A stretch of 64,000 nucleotides of DNA from Pterois miles. Lineage: Eukaryota > Chordata > Actinopteri > Perciformes > Scorpaenidae. The position numbers and the translations under genes were made by a program. This document shows, piece after piece, positions 10,888 through 22,800 of this stretch (positions are counted from its first letter, which is position 1; each line of letters begins with the position of its first letter). The DNA lies in NCBI GenBank assembly GCA_947000775.1, contig CAMQGK010000567.1, forward strand, positions 6,757,501 to 6,821,500, written 5' to 3'. Below the pieces are notes generated by a model. It ran no database searches and had not been told where the DNA came from. It saw only the letters and a program-made list of their open reading frames with translations.

Positions 10888-13800
10888 ATGAACCCGATGG
10901 ATTGGCTGGAGAAGGAGCAGCTGTTGCTGTTCTTCCACCGCCATAAAACAGAAATGTCCTGCATGGAGAACCCGCACACGTTCCTCAGCCAGCTCCGGGA
11001 TCACGACCTGGTCCCAGAGGACCGGTACAAGGTGAGGACTGACTGCAAGGGGGGGCCGTTGCTACGCGTTTGTTATTGTGGTGCCCTCCTCACACGGTCC
11101 TGTTTGAGCGCAGTACGCGCCGGACAGGCGGGAGAACGGGAAGTAGTTGAAACACTGAACTGAACTGTAGTCTTTGGCTCAGACCCCCGTCCCCCAACCG
11201 GGACCCACACCACACCACGCTCACAAGATGACTGAACGATATTTATATCAATAACTTTAGTAAATAGATGTAAATTAATTCTCTGGGATTTGCACAAATA
11301 AAGCAGAGTACAGCTCTCACTTCCTGTCCTGTCTTTGTAAGCAGGGCCGTACAAGTGATTTTTGAGGTCCAAAACCTGAGCTTGATAGAGGACCCCCCCC
11401 CCCCCCCCCCCCCCCCCAAAAAAAATAAATAAAATAAATAAAAATAAAAAATGCATGCAGATATCACACTGATAGTTAGTTACATTACAGTGAGTACACT
11501 GGCTTTTTTAAAATTTTATATTTAAATAAGCATGCAGGGCAGTATCTAATGCTAACTTTTGTAAATTTAAAGAGAAAAATCGTGGTAAAATAAACACCTA
11601 AGTTTGTCTGAACCTGCCAAAATAAAAATAAATCACTAAAATACATCGATACATAGAGAGGTAGATTTTTCAGGGTAATTGTTTTCAGTTTCCACGAGAA
11701 GTTACGCAAACAACTTTACAAACACAACATCAATATTACAATCGTATACTCGCCACATACACATATACATTCCCCCATATTTACAGTCTCTTTTATTCTT
11801 TTGTTAGTTGAGTTATGGCATATGGGATGAAAGTTTTGTTGACTTTTGACTTTTGTTGACGAAAGGAGAGTGTAAAGTATGAGTTGAGTGCACAGCTTTG
11901 TGTTCGTTTGTTTGTGTTGGGTGCTGACAGCATGTTGAAGAAGCAGGGAGGGGAGGAGCATGGGTTGAATCACATTTTATAAAGTAGTAGCAGGAGGTGG
12001 GGGGGCGACTGAGGCTCCGAGTGTGCGGATGGCTGAGAGTCTTTGTTATGGATGTCAGTGGTGCGTTGTTCAAAGCTGATTTTATTGTCCAGGGTGAGCC
12101 TGAGGTATTTGTGGCTCTCCACCATCTCAACTGCTTCGCCGTTTATGCTGACGGGGTTGTGGGTGGAGTTAGGTGCTGACTGCCGGAGGAGTTGAAAAAT
12201 AGTGAGACATTTAATTGTAGGTAATTGTCTATGCATCACTGTGAGAAATATGAGATGGAATCGTGTTAGTCCATTACTGAGTTATTGTCTTTAAGTAATG
12301 CAAGTACTACAGTGTGATCTGAGTATTTCAAGTAGGAGGTGATGGGTGAGGCCAAAATAATGCTCCAAAGTCGGGCTAAATTCCAGTAAGAACAAAAATG
12401 GTATGGCCATTTTCAAAGGGATCCCTTGACCTCTGACCTCCAGATATGTGAATGAAATTGGGTTGTGGGTACCCACGAGTCTCCCCTTTACAGACATGCC
12501 CACTTTATGATAATCACATGCTGTTTTGGACAAAAATCATTTTCTTCTTTGATAAAAATTGTGTATGTGAATATTTCTGCATACTGGGGTCCCTAAACAG
12601 CCTTTGAATCCTATAAATTGAGTGTCACTGTAAAGCTGAGACTCTTGTGGATCCAGTGAACCCAACTGTTTTCATGTATAATGATGTTAGTGCCCATAGT
12701 AACCATTTTACTGTAGTGAGATCAATTTTTAAAACTTTGATTTGATCTCACTGTATAAAATGACCTGTGGTGACTTTTAGGATAATCACAGCCTTATGAA
12801 ACTTTACAGCCACTAATTAGAGAAGTAGAGCATTCAGAGGATGGATGGGGGTGGGGGGAGACAACCATTCATGCTCACATCCACGGGCAATTTAGAGTAA
12901 TCAATTAACCTAAACAGCATGTCTTTGGCCTGTGGGAGGAAGCCGGAGTACCCGGAGAAAACCCACGCTCACATGGGGAGAACATGCAAACTCCACACAA
13001 GCCGGAATCGAACCTGCGACCCTGTTGCTGTGAGGCGACAGCGCTAATCACTGCACCACTGTGCAGCCCTTATACTTTCACAATTAGTTTTAAATAATTC
13101 ATTCGTGTTTATTTCTGATGTATGACTAGAACAACTTGACACAGAGCTGAGCTGCATCTCAAATTAATCTTGAGGTTCCCAGCTTTCAGATGCTGACCAC
13201 CACTTCTATGTGACATCTACTATTGAGCTGCTGTCTCAGAGGGTTAGAAGGTTTTTGTAATTTCTTGCAGGATCTTCTCAATGTCAAAGGCATCACTGTT
13301 TTGGCGGTAAAATCTGCATACCTCTTCGCACAGCTGTGGGATATCAAATGCTGGGAAGGAAGGGGTCATACATCACATGACTCTTAGGTCATCCCTTCTT
13401 GGTCAAAGTGGGGCTGTTACATCCACCCATTTGTTACAACCATCCCCGGTGTCCCCCCCATGACCCGTGTTTACCAAGGTCACAGAAGTGATAAACAGTA
13501 CGTCCCTCATTTTCTCCATACTTTTGTGTCTTTGCAGAAGGTGAGTCGCATGAAGAATAAAGACAACATGAAGAAAGGTCTTTATGGGATTCTGGACTGG
13601 TTGGAGAAAGAACGATCACAGAGGATCAGTGATTTCTGGAGTTGCGTCTTCAGGGAGACCATCCTGAACCAGTACCCCACCTTGCAACTGTTGCGCAACA
13701 GCCTCATGAACGGTCAGTGTGTCTTCTCTAACGATAGTGATTCTGCTTACTCTGTTTATTTTCACTTTGCTTGTGAATAATGTTTTTTTCCGTCCGCCAA

Positions 13801-16800
13801 GGAGGTTATGTTTTTGCCGGCGTTTATATGTTTATCTGTTATCTGTCTATCTTTGTTTGTGTTCAAGATAACTCAAAAACTTATGGACGGATTTTGATGA
13901 AATTTTCAGGATGTGTCGAAAATGTGAAAAGAAAGAAATGATCTAATTTTGGGGGTGATCCGGAAGAAATCCTGGATTCTGGATCACTTTGAAAATTTCG
14001 TTAACATTGGGGTAAATGGGACCCAAAAAATTGTTTCTCAATTTCTCTGGTAATTGTTGCCCAAAGCTCATGAAATTTGACTCAGGGATTTACAATGTGT
14101 ACTTCTATCAAATCCCAAAGGTCCCTGATCCAGATGGCGGATTTTATAGCAAGTTATATAAAAATGGGGGTACTCTTAGAGTTTGGCCTACTGTATTGTA
14201 TTTGTTATGTAGTGTCTTGTATATATATTCTATGTTTGCCACTGATATAAAATTCTTTTTAAAAAAATGTAGGATTTTTATTTTGGAGTGAATTACAATA
14301 TGGGGGGAAACTATGGTGCTTGGAGGAGGTCTGCGCTCTCCGAGTGCTTTTCTAGTTTATATACACTCCTGATCAAAATCTTAAGACCAGTTAAAAAATT
14401 GCAAGAATTTACGTTTTGCACTGTTGTATCTTAAGAAGGTTCTAAGTAGAGTTTCAAAATGCAAAAAGAAGAAATGGGAACAAGAGACCAAATGTTTTGA
14501 GCAGGCAATTTATTGAATTGTTTAAGACCACATCCTTTAAAAGCCCAAATCTGTGCAAAAATTTGGATTCCATGTCATTTTCTGTCAAGTAATCACACTG
14601 TCAAGACCTCTTGATGGGAAAAGCAAAAAAAACTCACTGCCTTCGAACGTGGCAGGATTGTTGAGCTGCATAGACAAGGCCTCTCACAGCGTGCCATCGC
14701 TGCTGAGGTTGGACGCAGTAAGACAGTCATTTTGCATTTCTTAAAAGATCCTGAGGTTTATGGAACAAAAAAATCAAGTGGTAGACCCAAAAAAATCTCA
14801 CCGGCACTGAGCCGGAGGATCCAAATGGCTGTCCGTCAAGACACGGGACGATCCTCATCCCAAATTAAGGCCATTACTGGTGCTGACTGCAGCCCAATAA
14901 CCATCAGACGGCATCTGCAAAGGAACGGCTTCAAAAACAAAAAACGTCTTCAAAGGCCACGTCTCCTTCAACGCCACAAAATTGCCCGTTTGGCCTTTGC
15001 AAGGGAGCACCAAACATGGGACGTTCAAAGTTGGAAGAAGGTTTTATTCTCTGATGAGAAAAAATTTAACCTTGATGGTCCCGATGGCTTCCAACGCTAC
15101 TGGCATGACAAGGAGATGCCACCTGAGATTTTTTCAACACGGCACAGCGGAGGGGGCGCCATCATGATCTGGGGTGCTTTTTCCTTCAATGGAACAATGG
15201 AGCTCCAGGTTGTGCAGGGGCGTCAAACAGCAGCTGGCTACGTGGAGATGTTGCAGCGGGCATCCCTCATGACTGAGGGCCCTCGTCTGTGTGGTGATGA
15301 CTGGGTTTTTCAGCAGGACAATGCTGCAATTCACAATGCCCGTCTGACAAAGGATTTTTTTCAGGAGAATAACATCACTCTTTTGGATCATCCTGCATGT
15401 TCCCCTGATCTAAATCCAATTGAGAACATTTGGGGATGGATGGCAAGGTAAGTTTACAAAAATGGACATCAGTTCCAGACAGTGGATGCCCTTCGTGAAG
15501 CCATCTTCACCACTTGGAGCAACATTCCTACAAGCCTTTTGGAAACACTTGCATCAAGCATGCCAACACGAATTTTTGAAGTGATCAACAATAATGGTGG
15601 AGCTACTCATTACTGAGTCTGTTTTTGAGACTTTAATTTCTGTTTTAGGGTTTTTTTTTGACCTATGGTCTTAAACTTTTGATCAGCTGATGAACAGCCT
15701 ATTTTAGTTAAATTGTTCTTTTCAATAAATTGCCTGCTCAAAACATTTAGTCTCTTGCTCTCATTTCTTCTTTTTGCATTTTGAAACTCTACTTAGAACC
15801 TTCTTAAGATACAACAGTGCAAAACGTAAATTCTTGCAATTTTTTAACTGGTCTTAAGATTTTGATCAGGAGTGTATATAATAGTATGTTCGTATGCAGT
15901 TTTGAACGCAGCGTAAGACTTCTGTCTTCATTCTTTTACTGTCATTTGTCCATGATGTGCACTTGATATTGATATATCCATGGACATAAATTTCCATTAC
16001 AGGGTCTTTCGACTTTGACACGTGGCCCGAAGGGATGGAAACAGAAGAGACAGACAAAGGGAAAAGGAAGGAGCTTTCAGATGACGAGGAGGGAGCAGAG
16101 AAGCAAGTGAACTCTGTGAAAAAGAAGAGAAAACTGAGGAGTAAGAGTGTGTGCGATGATGAGGAGGAGCGGGCCGGTCCATCATCTTGCTCAACTCCGA
16201 GGAAAAAAGTCCAAAAAAATATGCTTTTGTAAGTCACCTCTATCTTATGCTTTACTTTTCTAAATATGAAAAATTACATTTCTCTGAGCACTCATTTAGA
16301 ATATATATATATATATGTATATATATTATTTTAAAGCCTCTCCCCTGAAGAAGGGAGAGAAGAACGACATTTGGACCTGGGCCATGTTTAAGCACCAGCT
16401 GCCTGTGACCTGTGGACATCGGGAGGGGACACTGAACAGAGACAGACTGGCTAGAGGCAAGTAAAACCAGTGGGCTAACTCTGGGTCTGAAAAGTGAAGC
16501 CAGTGAGGAAGTGTCTTAAACTTTCACAGCCAGCAGGGGGCGACTCCTCTGGTTGCAAATAGAAGTCTGATTGTATAGAAGTCTATGAGAAAATGAGCCT
16601 ACTTCTTACTAGATTTGTTACCTCAGTAAACATTATAAACATGAGTTTATGGTCTCAATCGCTAGTTTCAATTCTTCTTCAATACAGCATGATGTTGATT
16701 TAGTAAATTATGGCCCCATTTAGAGTCAGATAGACCATAAAGCAGGGGGTGATTTAGGGCTTGGCTGTCTTGTGATTGGCAGGTCTCTACCATAGTGGTC

Positions 16801-19800
16801 CGGTCTGTCCAGTCTGGGGGTTGTCCATGTTGTTGTCCTACAACTTTAACCCTTTCACAGTGTGTTTTCAGTTCATGAAAGTTAATTAAAACCTCTGCGG
16901 TCACCTAAAAATTCAGGTTCAGTTGTACTTAGCTCCACCCTCTCGTGTCACGTCTGGTTTCCAAAAACCAAGATGGCGACGGCCAAATTACTGAACTCCA
17001 TGGGTGACGTCACAGTAACTACATCCGTGTCTTATATACAGTCTATGAGCATTGTCAAAACACTAAAAAACATGAATTAGGATCAGGCTTAGAGAGCTGT
17101 AAAGAGGACCTATTATGCTCATTTTCAGGTGGCCCACTATGTTGTGATCGGTCAGCCGAACCAAACTCTTCGGACTCCGCTCCAGCTCTGCTCTAAATAA
17201 CTTTGTTTAGGGGCGTACCAAACTAGCCTATTGGCAGGTATAATGCTAATGTGTTGCTTGGTGACTTCACCACGTTATGGGAGAAAACTTCAAGTGAGGC
17301 GTTTCAGGTAGTTCAGGATCAGTGTTTCTTTGAGTAACTCCCTTTGTTGTGGACTTTGTGCTTTGTAACTTTGCAGACCTTTTACATGCACAAACAACTA
17401 TATAACACAATAAAGGAAAGGGGAAAAGCATAAAACATAATCGGTCATCTTTAACCAGATTTTATTGTGTATAATTTCTTCTATTAAAAACATTCAAAAA
17501 TGAAACTTCTCACATCTGACTCTGACAGGGGAAGATAGTGACATATATGTTGGTCATCACAGCAGGTGATTAATGGTTGACATTAACACATCCCCAAACC
17601 TCTGAATATTTCAGGGGAGAAGTGCATTGCGGTCGGGAAACAGTGGTTTACTCCCAATGAATTTGAGAGTTTCGGGGGGAAGAAGAGCTCCAAGAACTGG
17701 AAGTTGAGCATTCGATGTAAGGACACCACCCTGGGAAAACTTATAGAGGTTTGTTGAAAAGTGAATTTGGAGTCTACACATGGAACAAGAGAGGCCCTGT
17801 TCAGACCCGGTATTAGCATGCGTCCTCAGTGATCGGATCACTAGTGGACAGCTCGAAGTACAAGTGTGAATGCATGGAGATCAGACCACATTCAGAGGTG
17901 GCCCCCCACATTGTTTTAGCAGTGTGTACATGAATGTGTCCCTGGACCACATTAACAACCACCTATTCAACTGACATCCCGCTGGGATCAGCAGGATCTA
18001 TCTGCTCCTCATGCGAATAAACAGGCCGGCGTGAGCGCTTGTGAGCATGGAAATGACCTCTGTGCCGTACCGTATGTACCGTACTGTGAGATCAGAAGTG
18101 GTCACTCCAGACATACGTGGCGATGGAGGACCCGTTAATACTGGGTCAGAGCGGGGCCTCTGTGACATCATGACTTTATGATCATCTTCATCATGATGTT
18201 AGCGTCCCTCATTCGATCACTTCACATCCAATTTGTTGTGAAAATCGTTTTATTTTGTTTTTTATTTTACTGCAGGAAGGTCACCTGAAAGCAGCAAAAT
18301 ACCACAGAAGGTCTAAAAAGGTAAAAACTGAAATTGTCGAAAATAGTAAATAATAAATCAATTGACTTCTTCTCGTTAGCAATCCTGATCCTTTTTTCTT
18401 CTTCTTCTTTCTGCTAGGCCAACAAATCACTGTTCCCATCTGGTGATGTAGTTACAGGTTTGTTGTATTAGTGTTAAAAAGATATTTTAAAACTACCGGA
18501 GTGTACATGGAGTATTTTCTGAGAGAGCATATTAACGTAACAGAATATTGATTCATATTTGATCAGCGCTGCCTAGTTTGACTGTTTGATTTGAGTTTGT
18601 GAGTTTCTCAGAGCAGTGATTTGTTGTTTTCCTTTGGGTGCAGTGAAATATTTGAAAGCCATTAGGAGCACGAGGAGTCAGCAGAGGACATTATTTGTCT
18701 CGTGTACTACTGTCAGGACAGGATATAGTAACAGTTTTATACAAATAACTTCTTATCATGTTTGCTCAAAGTTACGGACTGCAGCTTTAACTGCTAGTGC
18801 AGGAGAAATGATTGATACACAGAAAAATGTCTGCTGAACTCCTCCCTTTTTTAGTGCCGGAGGAGGAAGAAGAGGACGAGGACGAGGACTGTGACCAGGA
18901 CAAGGAAGACCAGGTTTCCTCAAGCAGCAGAGAAAGTTCCACAGCGGTCACAGGTACTGGCTTGGAAACACATTTATGACAGTAGTAGAAAGGACCTTAC
19001 TATAGATGTGTGTGCTTGAAGTGGGCCGGTATGCTCCGGTACACAGTACCACCACTTCTTCATTTTACTCCATGGCGAACTGTGACTTTTTCTTGCACAC
19101 CAACACTTTTCACAAGCTGCCGGTACTCTTCTCTGCCCTCTCCACATCAGGTTCTCTGAGAGATTCGGAATGACGCCGTTCTTCATCGGACGTATGACGA
19201 TAAAAACTATGTGGGGAGAATCTGGCACAACAAGGGGGTGCTATCAGTAAAATGTTCACATCCTTTTTGTAAAATAATTAGTGAACGGTTCATCATATCT
19301 TTTTTTAAGTTTGTGAACTTACTCACTCTCTCATCTCTCACGCATCACCAGCCGCTTTTCCGGGGTCGGGTGGTAGGGGCAACAGCTCCAGCAGGGGACC
19401 CCAAACTTCCCCTTTCCCGGTCCACATTAACCAGCTCTGACTGGGGGATCCCGAGGCGTTCTCAGGCCAGTGTGGAGATATAATCTCTCCACCTAGTACT
19501 GGGTCTTCCCCGTGGTCTCCTCCCAGCTGGTCGTACCTGGAACACCTCCCTAGGGAGGCGCTCAGGGGGCATCCTTACTAGATGCCCGAACCACCTCAGC
19601 TGGCTCCTTTCAACACAAAGGAGTAGCGGCTCTACTCCGAGTCCCTCACGGACGGCTGAGCTTCTCACTCTATCTCTAAGGGAGACGCCAGCCACCCTCC
19701 TGAGAAAACCCATTTCTGACACTTGTACCCTCAATCTAGTTCTTTGGGTCATAAACTAGCCCTTACGACCACAGGTGAGAGTCTGATCCTCATCCCAGCT

Positions 19801-22800
19801 GCTTCACATTCAGCTGCGACCAGGACCACATCATCTGCAATGAGATCCTCAGCACAACAAACTGCAAACCTTCCTCCCCCGACTACGCCAAATATAATTA
19901 ATGAAACATTATTTAAAAGATTTCTGAATCTGCTCTTTTAGGGCAAACATTTATTAATTATGAAGTATTAAATGTTCAAGTGAAGCCTGTGATATATGTA
20001 AATAATACAGTAATCATTTAACTAGTAATTGTAATGGTCCAAAATGATATAAAATTACATATTTAAAAGACAAAAACCTTAAGATTTTTGAGGAACCCCA
20101 AAAACAATATCTCCTATTGTATTCACTGTAAAAATTCAGAAAATGTTTCTTTATCCTGCTATATAATATGTGGGAGCATCCTGACCGGGAGACTGCTCCT
20201 AAAACCTGAATGATACCCGACTATAGGCTACAAATAACACAGGAAAGGACTTTAACTATTAACACTATGGGTAAATATATAAACACACAAGGGGTGAGAG
20301 AAAATATTGAAAAAAATTGAATTTTGCGATATTATATTTTGTGATACTGGATCAATTCCCAAAAACACTGTACGTATTTTTAATTGATATTTTACATGCA
20401 AAGCGATGCACCCTCTCAGTGTATGAGCCCTCTCAAAGTAGTGCTATGATGTTGGATGTTACAGGGTCTGATAAAAGCAGATCTCACTGTTCTGATTGCA
20501 TAAAAAAGTATGCTCCGATTTTATGCATGTAGTGGTGTGTTCTTTATACAATGACGATTTTCCTAAAATTAGAATAAAAAATTGCAACTGGCTTACAGTA
20601 TTGCAATATATTGAATCGTAACCCCTGTATCGTGATACTTAATGTATTGCCAGATTATTCCCAATACACAGCCCTAAAACACACCACCATACTCCAATAA
20701 TCTTCCAGGTGGAAGATTATTGGAGTATAATAGACTTCCCATTAAAGATGTATAGCCCAAGTATATTAAACCCACATCTGACTGATGCAGTATAACATGC
20801 TTAAAGAAGTAATGAATAAATAGGAATAAGTCACAAAAGATTGCTGATAGTGACCAATACCCACGGCAACATGTGAATAAGAGAGTACTGTCACTGTAGC
20901 ACTGTATCCTACTTCACTATCATAGCAACTTTTATATTCGTCATCCTTTCCACATGTGTCATTTACAGATGAAGAAGAGGAGGAACAGACTGAGCAGCAG
21001 CCAGAAGCCAGCCGCGACAGCGACAGGAAGGTGTTCAAAGTCACATGTGGAGCTTTAGCTGGGATCTTACACAAGAAACGGTTTGCATCAGGTAACTACA
21101 TCTCACTGTACACAAAAAGCTAAATATGTGCAATGACTGTGTACGAACCAGCTGAACCCAGTAAAATGTGTCTCCTCTAAACTTGCTTTCGCCACCAGGG
21201 ACTTGTGGGAAGAGTATTCGCACTGAGACGAGCTGGATGAGCCCGGTGGAGTTCATCAAGGAGGCATCATGTCCGACAGATGCCACCTGGAGGAGAGACA
21301 TCACGTACGAGGGGGAACCACTCAGTGTCCTCATAGAGGTAGTGTGTTGTCATTACAGTCCGCTGATAGCATCCTGAATTATTAACTGTGCATTTTTGTG
21401 CGTTTGTGTGATGAGAGAGAAAGTTAATCCTCAAGATTTCAGTCCTGGTTGACTTGGTGACGCTTGTGGCTACCATGGTAACAGTAGCTGCACCTCTTTT
21501 AACCCTCTGTCTGAAACGCTCTGTTTGACCTGCACCCCCAAAAAGCCCGGTCTTGTCTGATTGGTCAGCTGGCCCACTCTGTTGTGATTGATCAACCAAA
21601 CCAAATTATTCTGACTCCGCTCCAGCTCTACTCCAACTAGCTAAATTAGCCACTAGGCAGGTATAGTGCATATGTGCTACTTGGTGACCTCACCATGTGG
21701 TGTAAGAAAAGGCGGGACTTCAAGCAAGTTGTATAAGGCTGCTCCGGAGGAATGTTTGTGCCGTGGGAGAGTAACTCACTTTGGTGTGGACTTTGGCTGA
21801 CCTTTTACATTCACAAAAAATATCTATCACATTAAAGGAAAGGGTATAAATAATATAAACATCTGGCAAAGTACTCAAAACCTCCTCTATGGTAGTTCTG
21901 CTACAGTAGGCGTCTCCAGGACCACATTTTGCAATGACGACTAACACACAAAAGGTGAAAACAATAAGCGTTGCTGTCGCAGCTGGCAAAAAAAGAGATG
22001 GGGACAAACATATGTATACATGGGTTAAGTCATTGGCATTAATGTAGTTTCATGAATTTTTGTGTCAGCTGTAAAAATGTTGCCATGGAGGTGATGAGAC
22101 TAGAGCCACAGGATTTGTTGGCAAGCCTCAAAGACCTAAACTGTGAAACCAAGAGGAAGATGTTGTTTATTTGTCTATTTCAGGCAAACACCTTGAGGAT
22201 CCACTCGCTGCTATGTAACTGCAGACTGTGCAAACCAGATATTAAGGACCTGGTAAGTTTGATCAGTCAGTTTTCCGTCCTTCCACATTCATCTTTGTTC
22301 TCCATGAACAATGTAATAACCAAAACCTGCGTCTCTCACTTTGAGCTGCAGTATATCATTATAAACAGGGAACCTTCTTCTGTCAGATGCAACATGTAAC
22401 TGAACTGTATGTAATCAGAGTTGCTGTCATGTCCGTTTTGGCAGGACAGTCAGAAAAACGATGATGAGTGCTGCATCTGTAAAAGTGAAGAAGAAGAAGA
22501 GTTGGTGGTGTGTGATCACTGCCCTCGCTCCTTCCACCAGAAATGTCACCTGCCTCATGTAGAAGACGCCCTTTTAGAGTGAGCTTTCATCAAACTACGG
22601 AGATGAAGATGCTGCTTTTCAAAATTTAAAGCTGCACTTATCAGTATTTTTATATGAACAATCCACTAAATGACTACGTGTGAGTGCTGTTGATTATAGA
22701 ACCCACAGCCTGACTCTGCCGTTTCCCCTGAGCTCTAATAATCAATTTAACATCTTTTAGCTCTTTATTTTTATACCTCTGCCCCGATGATAGCAGTGGC

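Larger units (their letters stand above)
16457..17614 (+). other. GC-AG intron inside SAND domain 1
   Basis: The SAND reading frame joins only if the upstream exon ends at 16456 and the donor is GCAAGTA. Using the GT four bases downstream puts the next exon out of frame and hits a stop. The acceptor is TTTCAG before 17615. The joined protein reads RLARG-EKCIAVGKQWF, as expected for SAND. The intron contains a MITE copy at 16485-17048 and another at 17104-17453. Confidence 0.8.

Noticed and set aside
11073..11467. Gly-rich minus-strand frames
   Set aside because: The glycine run is a poly-C tract.
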